A stretch of 64,000 bases of DNA from Ilex aquifolium (GCA_951799425.1 OX637405.1:16031089-16095088), one strand, 5' to 3'. Shown: positions 1-10,865, counted from the first letter of the stretch. Numbers and translations: made by a program. Notes: generated by a model from the sequence alone, not told the origin.

Positions 1-34
1 AATATAATAAAATAACACTTTTGATGGTTAATCA
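1..34 (-). mobile_element. Tail of an Athila-like 3' LTR cut by the window edge
   Basis: The stretch ends in ...GGTTAATCA and is followed directly by CACCCCCCAACC, which is the reverse complement of a polypurine tract. The same boundary occurs at 62020/62021 and 7704/7705. It therefore reads as the end of a minus-strand element's 3' LTR, with most of the LTR lying outside the window. Confidence 0.6.
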
Positions 35-655
35 CACCCCCCAACCTGAATATTACTAGTTCCTAGTAGTACATGGATCCCAAAATCTAAAAACTAAAAA
101 CAAAATAACCTAATAAAATAAAATACAAATCCACTTTCGTAGGACTCACGATTGCATTTAGCATATGCAACAAGCCTTTAAACCCCTAGGTTCCCCCTAG
201 TGGACGAGTATAGTCTCGTGAGGGTTTCCAGAGATGATACCCACAAACATCAACATCTGATCAAATATCTGAATAATAATTTTATAACACAAATTGCTAC
301 CACAATATAAAAATTCTAAACTATAATTCTTTTTATAAGCACATGCAAAGCAAAAATATAGAATTCTACGCTATATAAATGTATGCACTTATCATGTTCC
401 CATAAAAAATCATGTGTAGTGTGAATTAACTATACCAAGTCAATAATTTATCCGATAATCACCTCTACAACTATCAACTATTCGTCTCAATGTCAAATCT
501 CACAAGATAATTCACTCATAACTGATTCTCTCAGATTATAGTGACTATTCCCTCAAATATCACATGTGAGAAGAAGATATTTAAATCAAAACAAAATAAT
601 GCTCACAACGAAGCCAAAAATTCTTGATTCATTTCCTTGTGAGTTTGTTTGAGGG
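35..655 (-). mobile_element. Athila-like 3' interior (PPT and structured 3' UTR), truncated
   Basis: Non-coding interior next to the LTR tail. The polypurine tract complement lies at 35-46, followed by a small hairpin (TACTAG-TTC-CTAGTA, 54-68), a TTGCAT...ATGCAA hairpin (151-170) and a branched fold closed by AAACCC/GGGTTT (180-185/222-227). The 151-240 block is clearly homologous to 7785-7880 and 62080-62180. No coding frame is visible. The element breaks off near 655, where a different LTR fragment begins. Confidence 0.6.
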
Positions 656-831
656 GTATGTTGGAATGTATATGAGTGCTAAGAGTGGTGTACCTTCAAA
701 ATTATGGTGATGCAAAAGTTGCTCCCCAAGCGTAGGGAGGCTTATATGTCATGTATTAACTTGGAAAAAGTTCCGAGATCGTCTCCTTAGGGAAGGTCAA
801 GACCAGGTGTTTCGAAAGTGATTTTGAAAAG
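656..831 (-). mobile_element. Degenerate LTR fragment of the N1 family
   Basis: Contains diverged versions of blocks seen in the N1 LTRs: GATGCAAAAGTTGCTCCCCA, an ACTTGGAAAAAGTTCC block, GTCGTCTCC-TTAGGGAAGG and AAAGTGATTTTG. These match 6020-6140 in order and orientation, but with many changes. It is an old partial LTR copy, and its exact borders cannot be fixed by eye. Confidence 0.5.
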
Positions 832-975
832 GGAAAATTTCATTTTGCACCCTGAAAGATTGCTAAATTCTTACTTTACACCCTGAAAGATAAAAATTCT
901 CATATTGCACCCTGAAACAAATAAAACGGTAGCAATTAGGTCCAACACCTAACCGTCGTTGAGTTTACCGTCTGT
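832..975. repeat. Three degenerate copies of a GCACCCTGAAAG motif
   Basis: TTTGCACCCTGAAAG, TTTACACCCTGAAAG and ATTGCACCCTGAAAC occur at about 845, 878 and 905, separated by A/T-rich spacers. A GGTAGCAATTAGG... ACCTAACCGTCG segment follows. It looks like a dispersed plant repeat, but I cannot assign a family and see no terminal repeats or TSD. Confidence 0.35.
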
Positions 976-1394
976 TTTTTGATCACGTGAAAAACTCGTG
1001 ATAACATAGAAGGGTAAGGTTGCAAATGAACAAGGAAATCTCACATGTGAATTGTACATGACACCACCTCGGTGCTTGAAACCACATCCTTGACATTTTG
1101 AGAGTACTGAGAGAGCAAGAAAGATGAAGAGGTAGCATGATTCTCTTATAGGGCTTCATATTCAAAGAAAGAGGTTGTGTATATTCTCTACGAACAATTT
1201 ATAGACTTGGTGGATTGATTTTGTACCAGCTCAGCTGCTTGATTCAAAAAATGTCGTGGTCGTTTAAGGAGGGGACCAACGATTTACAGACTCATTGGGA
1301 TACACCATGCAATGGTAATCGTATTTTTTGTGTTTGTTTTTCTATTGTGTTTGGAATATGGGGTTCATTCTGGTATGTTTGTGCCAAAAATGCT
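976..1394. other. Unassigned stretch
   Basis: About 420 bp between two LTR fragments. I see no coding frame with recognisable similarity, no terminal repeats and no PPT or primer site. Frames of about 60 codons exist on both strands but look random. It may be host DNA or a decayed element. Confidence 0.3.
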
Positions 1395-2594
1395 TGATGG
1401 CGTTCACCCTAATCTCCAAGCACGATGTGTATATGGCTTATGTGTGTAGGTGAGTGTCACTCTCCCTTGGGTTCAATGCTAGAAATGGGAAAAATGTGTG
1501 TGTGAATGAAAATGTGTGTGTGTGTGTGCAAAAGTGCTCCCCAAGTGAAGAGAGACTTTCAAGTGTCGTGTTTTACTTGGAATGGGTATTCCATGGTCGT
1601 CTCCTCAGGGAAGGAAGGTCGAATTGTCGTGAAAGTGATTTTGTGAAAATGGAAAAGTGTAAAATCATGTGAATTGGTGTTTGGGTGAGTGAAGATTGTT
1701 GCTAAAATGCAATAAAAATAAGGTTGGATAATCCGAGGAGGTCATTCCAATGGGCATACCTGATCAACTCAACTCATTCAACCAATGGTGCCTGATTGAT
1801 TCGTAGGAAATGAGGAACTAATGTAGAGTGTAGGCTCAAGCATACCCCGTGACAAGTTTACTGTGTATCAAGAGCTCACAACCACGTTCGCACTCAACCT
1901 AGTCAAACCAAACACTTTACACTACGAGGTAGAATGGAGAAGGATTGATTTAGCATACCCAAGAGGAAGTTCCCCTTGGATTAGCCAACAAAAAGCTTAG
2001 CTACTCATGTTTAAAGTAAAATCATTCATAATATAAAGAGACATGTAGATGAAATGGACTGAAAATAGAGATGAAATGAAGCTTAGAACTTGTATTAATG
2101 CTAGAAGAAGGTAAACTACAAAAGAGAATTCATTTCATACCAAAATAGAAAGCTTAAAGGCAAAACCCAATTGAAAATATAAAAGTGCAAGAACATTAAA
2201 TTAAACTTAATTATACTTGAAATAAAGGAGATTACAATGCAAGAAATGAAGATTACCAGTGAAATATAACTTACTACAATTGAAATGGGTGAGGAAATTC
2301 CAAAAATCTAAGCTTTCTCTTTCTAAACTATGTCTTCTACCTTGGGAGGTTCTCTCTCTACACTACTCCTAAGCTTAGGTAGCTGAATAATGGTGTAACT
2401 CCCTCTGCATTTTTTCCATGAGGCTCTTACAGCCAGTGTGTGCAGGCTTCCCATTAATGGGAAGTGAATTGATGGCTTGGACAGGCTAGGACAAGCCTAG
2501 CGTGCAACCCACCAGCCTCCCTCCTTCTCTCTCTTCCTTGGTCAGATTTGTAGTGTAGGTAGGTATGGTTTGATGTAGAACATGTCAGGGTAGG
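1395..2594 (-). mobile_element. Partial, diverged LTR of the N1 family
   Basis: Homologous to the N1 LTRs along most of their length. GTGTATATGGCTTATGTGTG and GAGTGTCACTCTCCCT appear near 1425-1470, CTCCCCAAG and the GTCGTCTCCTCAGGGAAGGA block near 1540-1615, and the GATTAGCCAAC block near 1980. The GACAGGCTAGGACAAGCC block is near 2480. The extreme LTR start and the palindrome-bearing 3' third (as read on +) are missing. It ends where the LTR of element A begins. Confidence 0.65.
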
Positions 2595-4312
2595 TGATTA
2601 GAACAAAATATTGCATATATTGTATGTTGTTATACCCTTTTATACTTGCTTTTGTTTTGAATTTGGAAAGAAATGCATTTCATATACCTTTTAATGAAGT
2701 TTTGTGTGAATGTAGGTGAAGTATTGTAAATGGCTTGAGTTAATCCCCCATTGTAGTGTTTAAAGACAATGGAGATGATGGGATGACTTATTCTGGTTTG
2801 GAAGGTGAAGAAACCAAGAAAAAAGGCAAATTGGATGAAAACCTTCCGGAGGGTTTGGCCATAACCTTCCAGAAGGTTTGCACTTGGTCTGCCTATGCCC
2901 TGCCAAAACCTTCCAAAAGGTTTTGTCTACTGGAATAAACCTTCTGGAAGGTTTGCATCGACCTTCCGGAAGGTTAAGCTTACTGGACAACTGTTTTTCC
3001 TATTCCTGCATAAACCTTCGGGAAGGTTTGCATCGACCTTCCGGAAGGTTTTGCTCAGAAATGCCAGACAGCCTGCAACTCAAGCTCCGCCACTTGGGGG
3101 TCCCACCTATGATTCTACCACTTGTCCCCTGACATCTCTTACATACATACATGCCTCCCTTGACTTCAAGTTGGACTTTGGAGGCCAATGCATTAATGAG
3201 GAAGAGAGAAGAGGGAAGTCAGGGGAGTTGCAGGTTAGGCTTGTCCTAGCCTGTCCAATGCATCAACTTAGCACCCCATTGATGGGAAGCCTCTCACATA
3301 GGCTATAGCACCTCCATGGACGAAAATGAAGACATCACTTGACATTTTAGAGAGAGAAGCTCAAGGAGGAAGACATAGTTTTAGAGAGAGAAGTTAGATT
3401 TTTGCATTTCCTTTACCCATTTCACTTGTAATCTTTTGTAGGACTCTTGTAAGCTTCATTTATTGCACTTAATGACATTTATTTCAAGTGTATTGCAAGT
3501 TTAGTCAAGTATCTTTCAACCTACCATTGTTACATTCAAGTTTTACACTTCAAGCTTTTTAGTTAGGTATTAAATGCACTTATTTTTGTAGCTTCACTTT
3601 TCTTCACTTCAATACAAGTTTAAACTTCCATTTCAATACCATGTCTCTTTATACATTGTATGTCTTTGCATTTAACATGAGTAGTTAAGCTTTAAGTTGG
3701 CTAATCCAAGGTAGATTTCCTCTTGGGTATGCTAAATCAACTCTTTTTCATTCCTCCTCTTAGTGAAAGGTGGTTTGATTTGACTAGGTTGAGTGCGGAC
3801 GTGGTTGTGAGCTCTTGATACACCATAGACTTATCACGGGGTATGCTTGAGTCCTTACCTCCATTTTAGTCTCTCGCGTCCTACGAATCAATCAAACACC
3901 TATGCACCATTGGAAGAATGTTTTGAGTTGATTTGGAATTCCCATTGAAATGACCTCTTCGGATTGGCCAACACTTGTTTCCATTACATTTATATAACAA
4001 TCTTTACTCACCAAAACTCAAACTCAAAAGATTTTACACTTTTCATTTTTCACAAAAATCACCTTCACACAATTCACCTTCTTTCCATGAGGAGACGACC
4101 TTGGAATACTTAATTCCAAGTAAAACACAACACTTGAAAGTCTCTCCACGCTTGGGGAACACTTTTATACACACACACATTTCATTCACACACACGTTTT
4201 CCCATTTCTTGCATGATATCCGAGGAAGAGTGACACTTACCTAACCGTATAACCCACATACACATTATCGGAATCATGGTCAGAAATTAGGAACGATGGA
4301 GAAAATCAAGCA
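2595..4312 (+). repeat. 5' LTR of element A
   Basis: Starts TGATTAGAACAAAATATTGC and ends ...AAAATCAAGCA, directly followed by the primer site. The LTR of element B (28707-30440) is homologous along its whole length but clearly diverged, so A and B are separate insertions of one family. It contains a palindrome array at 2841-3050. From about 3060 to 3310 it shares a scaffold (CACTTGGGGGTCCCACC, GACTTTGGAGGC, GTTGCAGG, CCATTGATGGGA) with the N1 LTRs. Confidence 0.8.
2841..3050. promoter_or_regulatory. Palindrome array, TTCCGGAA (HSE-like) type
   Basis: Seven units of the palindrome ACCTTCCGGAAGGT, perfect or degenerate, at about 2841, 2863, 2907, 2937, 2961, 3013 and 3036. Variants TTCCAGAA, TTCTGGAA and TTCGGGAA keep the pattern TTCnnGAA; two units (TTCCGGAG, TTCCAAAA) have lost it. 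The pattern matches the heat-shock-factor site nTTCnnGAAn, but binding is inference. It lies in the first third of the LTR, where U3 promoter elements are expected. Confidence 0.7.
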
Positions 4313-4316
4313 TTTT

Positions 4317-4334
4317 TGGCGCAGTTGCCGGGGA
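4317..4334 (+). other. Primer binding site (tRNA-Asp type)
   Basis: TGGCGCAGTTGCCGGGG lies four T residues after the LTR end. It matches the Athila-type primer site TGGCGCCGTTGCCGGGG with one visible change. It fixes the LTR border and the + orientation of element A. Confidence 0.8.
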
Positions 4335-4470
4335 AGGCAAAGCGTTGAATTAAGAAGGGAATTTCGGACAACGGATGGAAGTCTCATGAATTCTCATCAC
4401 GGGCTGAGGTACATTGTTCCTTGTATATACTTTTGTTTACTTTTCTTTTTATTTGTAGGTATTTTTTTGT
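4335..4470 (+). other. Leader between primer site and gag of element A
   Basis: Untranslated leader with AAAGCGTTGAATTAAGAAGG and GAATTCTCATCACGGGCTGAGGTAC. The same leader follows the primer site of element B (30463-30598). A related segment read in reverse (CAACGCTTTACCTTCCCTGG) precedes the primer site of N1 near 10855. Confidence 0.55.
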
Positions 4471-5846
4471 ATGTAGGGACAGGATGACCATAATAGATTG
4501 GTTAGACGACCCTTAGGCCCCAACATGAATATTGACCAAGGCCCACCCGAGGATGCCGGTGACAACTTTGAGGATGTTGGTGCTAATGTCCCAAGGGGAG
4601 GAGGAGTGCAAGACCCTAGAATGCCAAACCCTAGCATGCATTTCCCTACTAGGAATGAAGGGAACAATATCCCCATTGATCCTCCAGCGAGTTCAATGCA
4701 GGACTATCTTCAACCCATACGTACCACCACTCCCTCATGCATCCTTTTACCGGTCCAAGCTCATGCCTTCCTGGTCAAGCCGAGAATGTTACAACTACTT
4801 CCTCAATTCCATGGAATTTGAGAAAATAGTTACAACCTTCCTCACTAATCATGTCATTGAAGACATAGCTCACCTAAAATGGTTTCCCTTTTCCCTTAAG
4901 GACAAAACCAAAACATGGTTGAATTCCTTGAAGCCTCGATCCATAATCTCTTGGGCACAAATGCTTTCCGAGTTTTTGAACAAATTATTTCCTGTGCCTA
5001 AGACCACCGCTCTTAAAAAGCAAATCCAAAACTTTTTGGTAAAGCCCAATGAGCAATTTTATCAATGTCGGGATCGCTACAAGGAATTGCCACAATCCAT
5101 TCCACATCATGGTTTTGAATTATGAAGATTAGTGAGTTTCTTCTATGAAGGAATTGCACCGGGCCATTGACAATTCATAGACATGATGTGGAATGGGGAG
5201 TTCTTAAACAAAGATTCCGATGAGGCCCTAGATTACTTTAGTACATTGGCACAAAATGCACAATCTTGGGATATTACGGATCCCACCGATGTACCGAGGT
5301 CGTCTTCAGGTAATAATCAACCAAGTAGGGGAGAGATGTATGATTTAAGGGACCGGGAAGACTTGCTTTCCAAAATCACCAAATTGTCTAGGAAAGTGGA
5401 GAGTCTTGAGGTCAATAGGAGACATGAGGTGTTCAACATTTCCCAAGACCGAGGAGTTTTGCTCTATTTGTGAGAGTGTTGAGCATTCCATATCGGAGTG
5501 CCCTAACATTCCGGCACTTAAGAAAGTCTACCATGAGTAAGTCAATGCCTTTAATCAAAGTAGGCAATCATTCTCCCTTCACTCTAACACTTACAATCCG
5601 GGTTGGAGTAATCACCCAAACTTTAGTTGGAAGAATGAGAATCCCACTCCTCACGGGTCTAGCTCATATTCACCCCTCATGCCTCCTAAGCAAAATAAAT
5701 ACCATGGCCAAGGTCAATAGTCTAGCTCTCAATACCCCCGGTCCAATCCACAAGGGTATTCACAAAACCCTCATTCACAAGGGTTTTCACAAAATCCACC
5801 TCCACAAAGTTATGGTCAACAAGGACCATCCAATCCTCCCACCTAC
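4471..5846 (+). pseudogene. Element A gag, N-terminal and capsid part, broken
   Basis: The start I prefer is ATG 4471, because the conserved frame DDHNRLVRRPLGPNM runs from it; codon 2 is TAG where element B has TGG. The frame runs to about 4820, where a deletion and frameshift follow LLPQFHG. The capsid-like core continues in another frame (LKWFPFSLKDKTKTWLNSL near 4875, FYQCRDRYKELP near 5060). Stops follow at about 5124 and 5168 (TGA where element B has TGG and CGA). A further frameshift near 5445 precedes a CCHC knuckle (C-x2-C-x4-H-x4-C, about 5460-5505) and a proline/glutamine-rich tail. Insertion of N1 then cuts the frame, which resumes at 12750. Confidence 0.8.
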
Positions 5847-7704
5847 TGATTGAGCAAAAACGTTGTTATTCCTAACCCCTTAACATCATCCCTCAATGTG
5901 TATATGGCTTATGTGTGAAGGGGAGTGTCACTCTCCCTCGGGGTGATGCAAGAGATTAGGCAACAACGGTTGGTGGAAAATGGAATGAACAAAATGTGAA
6001 ATGAAATGCGGGTGTGTGAACAAAAGTGCTCCCCAATCGCAAAGAGTCTTTTGTGTGTCGGTGTTTTACTTGGAAAAGTATTCCAAGGTCGTCTCCTCAG
6101 GGAAGGAAAGTTCAAGTTGTGTGAAAGTGATTTTGGTGAACAAAAGGGAAAAGTGTAAAATCTTTTGTTTGTGTTTTGTGAGTGAAGTTTTTGAATGAAA
6201 ATGCAATGAAAACAAATGTTGGCTAATCCAAAGAGTTCACTCCAATGAGGATGTCAATCCAACTCAAAGACTTCCTCCAATAGAGCCTAGATGTACGATT
6301 GATTCGTGGGAAGCTCGGGACTAAAATGGAGGTGAGGATTCAAGCATACCCCGTGACGATGTCTACGGTGTATCAAGAACTCACAACCATGCCCTCACCC
6401 CAACCCAGTCAAACCGAGCCATCGTACTCTGAGAGGAGGAATGAAAATGAGTTGAAGTGGCACACCCAAGAGGAGTTCTCCCTTGGATTAGCCAACTTTA
6501 AATCTAACTACTCATATTTAAAGCAAAAGCATTCATAATGTAAAGAGACATGTAAATGAAATGGAGATTAAAGCTTAACTCAATGCCAGAAATCGTAAAC
6601 TATGAAGAAAAATATTTAATACCCATTTCAAAGCATGAAAATGAAGAAAACTTAAACAACAATGGTGAAATGTAGAACATGCAAGTAAACTTGGAATAAA
6701 CTTGAAACAACTAAGATTAAAGTGCAATGAATGAAGATTACAAGAGGTTTAAAGCTTACAACAATTGAAATGGAAAGGAAAATGCAAAAACATAAACTTA
6801 CATTACACTATTCATCATCTTCTTCCTAGGAACTAAAACTAAGCTTAGGTAGCCACCCCTTTACAATGTTGAATAATGCTGAGTATATGGAGTGTGAGCC
6901 TTCAAATTTCGTGCATGGTGGTCCCCCCAGCTGTGTGCAGGCCACCCATCAATAGGAGGTTGAGTTGAAGCCTTGGACAGGCTAGCCTGCAACCCACATG
7001 GCAGCCCATTTCTCTCTCTTCCTCCTTGAATGCTAAGCCTCCAAAGTCTTCAAGTTGTGTCAGGGAGGCATGGAAATGTGTAAGGAAATGTTGGGGGGCA
7101 AGTGGGAGAAGCATTGGTGTGACCCCCAAGCAAGTGAGAAGTGATTTGGAGGCATTTCGGGCTTTTTCAGAAGACAGTACCGGTACTGAGTACCGGTACT
7201 TCGAACACCAGTAGCTTCGGCGTACCGGTACTGAGTACCGGTACTGTTTTTCTGCTCCGGACCAGTCTTCGTAGAATTGGTATAACTTTTGATATAATCG
7301 TCCGATTGAGCTGAAATTTTGACACAATATAGAAGACATCCAGATCTACAACTTTAATGTTTTGCACTTTTTCAGATTCGAAGTGGATCATGGTCAAAAT
7401 GGAGGAAAACCGAGGCTCTGTTTCCAGATGGTGTGGCTGCTGGTGCTTTTGTTCCCAAACACCAATACCTCCTTGATTTCTTCACTTTTAAGCCTCCAAA
7501 TCTTCATGTAATGTGTCCATGCCCTCACCACACATCCATCATAGTTGCAAGGTCCTAAAATCAATCATTTAAGCTATAAAAACTTGCAACAATGAAAATT
7601 CAACATTATTCATAAAATCGGCTAACTCTAAGTACTTAGATGCAAAAGTTGAGTTACAATGCATATAATGAGGCCTTGAAATATACAATATTTTGTGCTC
7701 ATCA
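5847..7704 (-). repeat. 3' LTR of N1
   Basis: Starts TGATTGAGCAAAAACG and ends ATTTTGTGCTCATCA on the + strand. It is followed by the PPT complement CACCCCCCAACTT. It is about 99% identical by eye to 10886-12744. The same family supplies the solo LTR at 37200-48148 and the fragments at 656-831 and 1395-2594. Confidence 0.88.
7176..7246. promoter_or_regulatory. Palindrome array, GTACCGGTAC type (N1 3' LTR)
   Basis: Four copies of the 10-bp palindrome GTACCGGTAC in two pairs. Members of a pair are separated by TGA, and the pairs by a 21-bp spacer. Downstream in sense orientation is the scaffold shared with the A/B LTRs. The binding protein, if any, is unknown to me. Confidence 0.75.
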
Positions 7705-7880
7705 CACCCCCCAACTTAAGCTTTGCTAGTCCCTAGCAAACAAAATATAAAAAGCAAGCAAACAAAATAAACTTATACTAATTCCGCAATTGCATTTAGC
7801 ACATGCAATAAGCCTTTAAACCTCTAGGTGATCCCTAGTGGACGAGTTTTGTCTCGTGAAGGTTTCCAGTGAAGGTACCT
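7705..7880 (-). other. PPT, PPT-proximal hairpin and branched 3' UTR fold of N1
   Basis: The PPT complement CACCCCCCAACTT begins at 7705. Next is a near-perfect hairpin, TTTGCTAG-TCC-CTAGCAAA (7722-7740). Then come TTGCAT...ATGCAA (about 7790-7809) and a fold closed by AAACCT (7818-7823) and AGGTTT (7860-7865) that encloses CTAGG...CCTAG and CGAG...CTCG hairpins. The same arrangement occurs at 35-230 and 62021-62165. Confidence 0.65.
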
Positions 7881-9402
7881 ACAAACTTCTCTTCCTTGGT
7901 ATCCAATATTTAAAATATATTCCCTTATCTTAACTAGCAATGGGATGTCAAAAATAACTTGCTCCGAAACACCCGAACTAAAAACACATGAAACACATCA
8001 TAGCCTTAAATGCTATTCTAGAGTATTCACATACACATTCATTTTCAAACTCGTGTGTGAGTGCAATGAACATGTAATTTAAGCATTTACATGACGAAAT
8101 TCACATTCACATAGCTATCCAAATTTAGCTTTGATGCAAAACTCACCAAGAGTGTCTCTCACAATGAATCACACTCTAGTTATCTTGGCATGCTCTCCAT
8201 GTGTATATGTGAGATGTAATCTTGTGCTCAAAACGAAATAAGCTCACATATAATCCAAAAATGAAGTTCATGCATAAAAATGAAACAACCTTGGCATAAT
8301 CTCATGAAAGGAATGTTAGGGCATTAGATAGCAAAATCAACTTCTCTTGTTCTTTAAAAGTATGCATCCCCCATGCTTCTCTAGATCATTTAGGACTTTC
8401 AAGGGTTGTATTGAGGCCTTGGGGTGATAATAAGGTAAGGGAAACGAAGGATATAGGATAACAAAGAGGGTTGTTCCGAGTGAATGACCTTTATTTCAAA
8501 AAGATCTCCCTTTTATGGGATTTCTAGGCTAACACCATCACCACACTCTTTGTTTCTTTTCTTTCTTTTCCTTAACATTTTCCTTTTCTTTTGATCATTC
8601 TTTTCTTCTTCCACCCCTTTTCTTCCTTTTCTTGGATTTTCATTTTTTTTTTCCATTGAACTCTTTGAGTTCCAACATCATTCATCCCTTTTGTTTGAGT
8701 TTCCACACCATACTTCCTTCTCTTTTATGATCACTCATACTCAACACTAGGAACAACCAAGGTAAGGTAGATATTTATCATTTTCAATGGCTTGGTTACA
8801 TGTGTGGCATATAAACGAATTCACATAAGGCTCAATCACGGCACTAGAGATAAATTTTTCACAAGAAAAAGGCAAAGACTCAAAGCATTTCAAAGATGGC
8901 CTAAGATCATTTCTAGATAGGTATGGGAGAAGCATTTTGCGTTTCAAGACAAAGTCAATCAACTACCCAAAAGCACCTAACCAAAACAAGCATAATGAGA
9001 TTATTGAACAAATTTGGAATTTGAAAAATTGTTCCTTGAGTAAATGTAAGTTCCCTCCAAACAAGGATTGTCATTAAAGCTCACATGGGTTCTTACTCAT
9101 CTCCACTATTCATGTCAAGCACTAAAATGTGAACTCAATCCGTAAATTGCCAAAATTACAAGTTCATGGTGCACTTATGGTTGAGTTCAAAAGCAAACAA
9201 ATATGTGATACTCTTAGCAATAGGATAAACTTCCATAATGTGCTCATGTATTCAAAGTTCAAAATGAAGATCAAGTAATCACAAATCCCATAACCATTAG
9301 GATAGGGGAATATAGTTCAATATTGGAACCAAAATTTTTCAAAATTTTCACATTTTCCATTATTCTATACAAAAAATGGTGGAACATGTGAATGGTGCAC
9401 CT
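7881..9402 (-). other. Non-coding interior of N1
   Basis: About 1.5 kb without a convincing frame. It includes T/C-rich tracts (8545-8660) followed by a GAACTC-TTT-GAGTTC hairpin near 8665. A segment around 8880-9010 (GATGGCCTAAGATCATTTCTAG) is shared with 36535-36660 and 63100-63210, showing common descent of these Athila-type 3' regions. Confidence 0.5.
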
Positions 9403-9438
9403 CACCCCCCAACTTGAACCAAGCATTGTCCTCAATGC
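9403..9438 (-). other. Second, internal PPT-like module with hairpin
   Basis: CACCCCCCAACTT (9403-9415) is followed by the perfect hairpin GCATTG-TCCT-CAATGC (9423-9438). It is a near copy of the module at the 3' LTR border but lies 1.7 kb inside the element. Another bare CACCCCCCAACTT occurs at about 9581 without an obvious hairpin. An internal second PPT is a plausible role; that is inference. Confidence 0.5.
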
Positions 9439-9776
9439 ACAAAGAATCATGCAATGAGAAAAATGAAAGTAAAAATGAGGAATGAGATCCCCCTCTTTTT
9501 TTTTTTTTCTTTTCTCTTTTTTTTTTCTTTTTCTTTAGTATACATTAACGGAAAAATAAAACACAAAAAGCTTGTTTACACCCCCCAACTTAGACTAGAA
9601 CATGATACCCAATAAGATTTGCTACAATGATGCTCAAAGTGAAATGAGTCCAAATTAGGAAGAGGTAAACAACCTTCATGCTAAAATCTACACTACAACA
9701 TTTATGAAAATAAAAATATTACAATAAAAGAAATCTAACTACTATGTACATGAAAGTAAAACAAAGAGGGCTCATG

Positions 9777-10754
9777 TCAATCCGGCTTCAATTCGGATAT
9801 GAACTTGCGCCCATTGATTTTTTTGATTTTACAATTTTTTTGTTGTATAAATGCCCTTACTAATCCATCTATCCAACAATACAAAGGATAATAAGTCAAA
9901 AATCTCAACCAAATAGAAGTGTAGGCAAGTTTATGCAATCCCAACAATGGAGTAAACAATTTGTCTTGAAAACTTTCTACACTTAACTCCATTGCAATGC
10001 CCTCCCCAAGTTGAGAAATATGAATCTCAACACCACTCTTAGATGGAAAAATGACCTTGGGCTCATTAGCCTCTTGTGAGATAATAACTTTATCAAATTT
10101 TTCACAATCAAGAGTGGTGGGAGATTCAACATCAATATGCATTCCATTGGGATGATCAACCTCAATACATTGACTATGCTCAAGATGTTGTTCTTCATGC
10201 ATAGCAATTATAGCATTAGTTAATGTATTAAGTTGTTGGGTTATTTGGGCATTGAATTCCATTTGGTATTGCATAAACTCGTAAAACGTATTTTCCAATT
10301 CTTCTTCGGTTGAGTTCCCGTATGTTGGATATTGGGAAAATTCATTTGGTGGTGTGAGATTGGATGAAAAATCATGAGGTTCATTCTCCCAACCATAACT
10401 CGGATAACTCGGTGTAACATAATGATTGGGGTAAAAAATTTCGGAGGCCAAAAATGAATTTGAACTTTCGCATGCAAAGTCTTGAACCGGATAATTTCTT
10501 GGGCATTCATTAGTGAGGTGTCCATACTCACCACAAATTTCGCAAACGTTTTCAAAATAAGGGGCATTTATTGGGCACTCACTAGTGAAGTGCCCATACT
10601 CACCACAAATCTCGCAAACGTTTTCAAAATAAGAGGCCATTCTTGGGCACTCACTAGTAACATGTCCATACTCATCACAAATCTCACACACATTTTGAAA
10701 ACTTTGGGCATTATATACATTTTCATAAAAATTATAAGACATAATACAAAACAC
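9777..10754 (-). CDS. N1 Gag-derived ORF with three tandem CCHC zinc knuckles
   Basis: 325 codons without a stop. Three C-x2-C-x4-H-x4-C knuckles lie at residues C23/C26/H31/C36, C47/C50/H55/C60 and C71/C74/H79/C84, in near-identical 24-residue units (ENVCEICGEYGHxTSECP). After a Tyr/Pro/Ser-rich linker comes a helical stretch (EELENTFYEFMQYQMEFNAQ, about 150-185) like the one after the zinc knuckle in Athila Gag. The C-terminal third is unrecognised. There is no capsid domain and no Pol. The ORF starts just inside the primer site. A role as an RNA-binding nucleocapsid-type protein is inferred from the knuckles. The first ATG is used; M5 is an alternative start. Confidence 0.75.
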   Translation of the reverse strand: MFCIMSYNFYENVYNAQSFQNVCEICDEYGHVTSECPRMASYFENVCEICGEYGHFTSECPINAPYFENVCEICGEYGHLTNECPRNYPVQDFACESSNSFLASEIFYPNHYVTPSYPSYGWENEPHDFSSNLTPPNEFSQYPTYGNSTEEELENTFYEFMQYQMEFNAQITQQLNTLTNAIIAMHEEQHLEHSQCIEVDHPNGMHIDVESPTTLDCEKFDKVIISQEANEPKVIFPSKSGVEIHISQLGEGIAMELSVESFQDKLFTPLLGLHKLAYTSIWLRFLTYYPLYCWIDGLVRAFIQQKNCKIKKINGRKFISELKPD

Positions 10755-10865
10755 AAACTAAAACAAAATATTTACAAACGAAACGACATACCTTGGCCCG
10801 TGATGAAAATCACGAGACTTACCTATGCCGTCCAAAAATCACCTTTGAACTCAACGCTTTACCTT

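Noticed and set aside
2760-3308. Open frames up to 137 codons with repeated Lys-Pro-Ser-Gly-Arg-Phe words on both strands
   Set aside because: They are translations of the AAACCTTCCGGAAGGTTT palindrome array. Being palindromic, the array gives similar peptides on both strands; no other coding evidence.
4486-4518. Apparent conserved short upstream ORF (MTxIDWLxDP) before gag in A and B
   Set aside because: It is an out-of-frame reading of the true gag N terminus; the conserved frame is DDxNRLVR from ATG 4471 and 30599.
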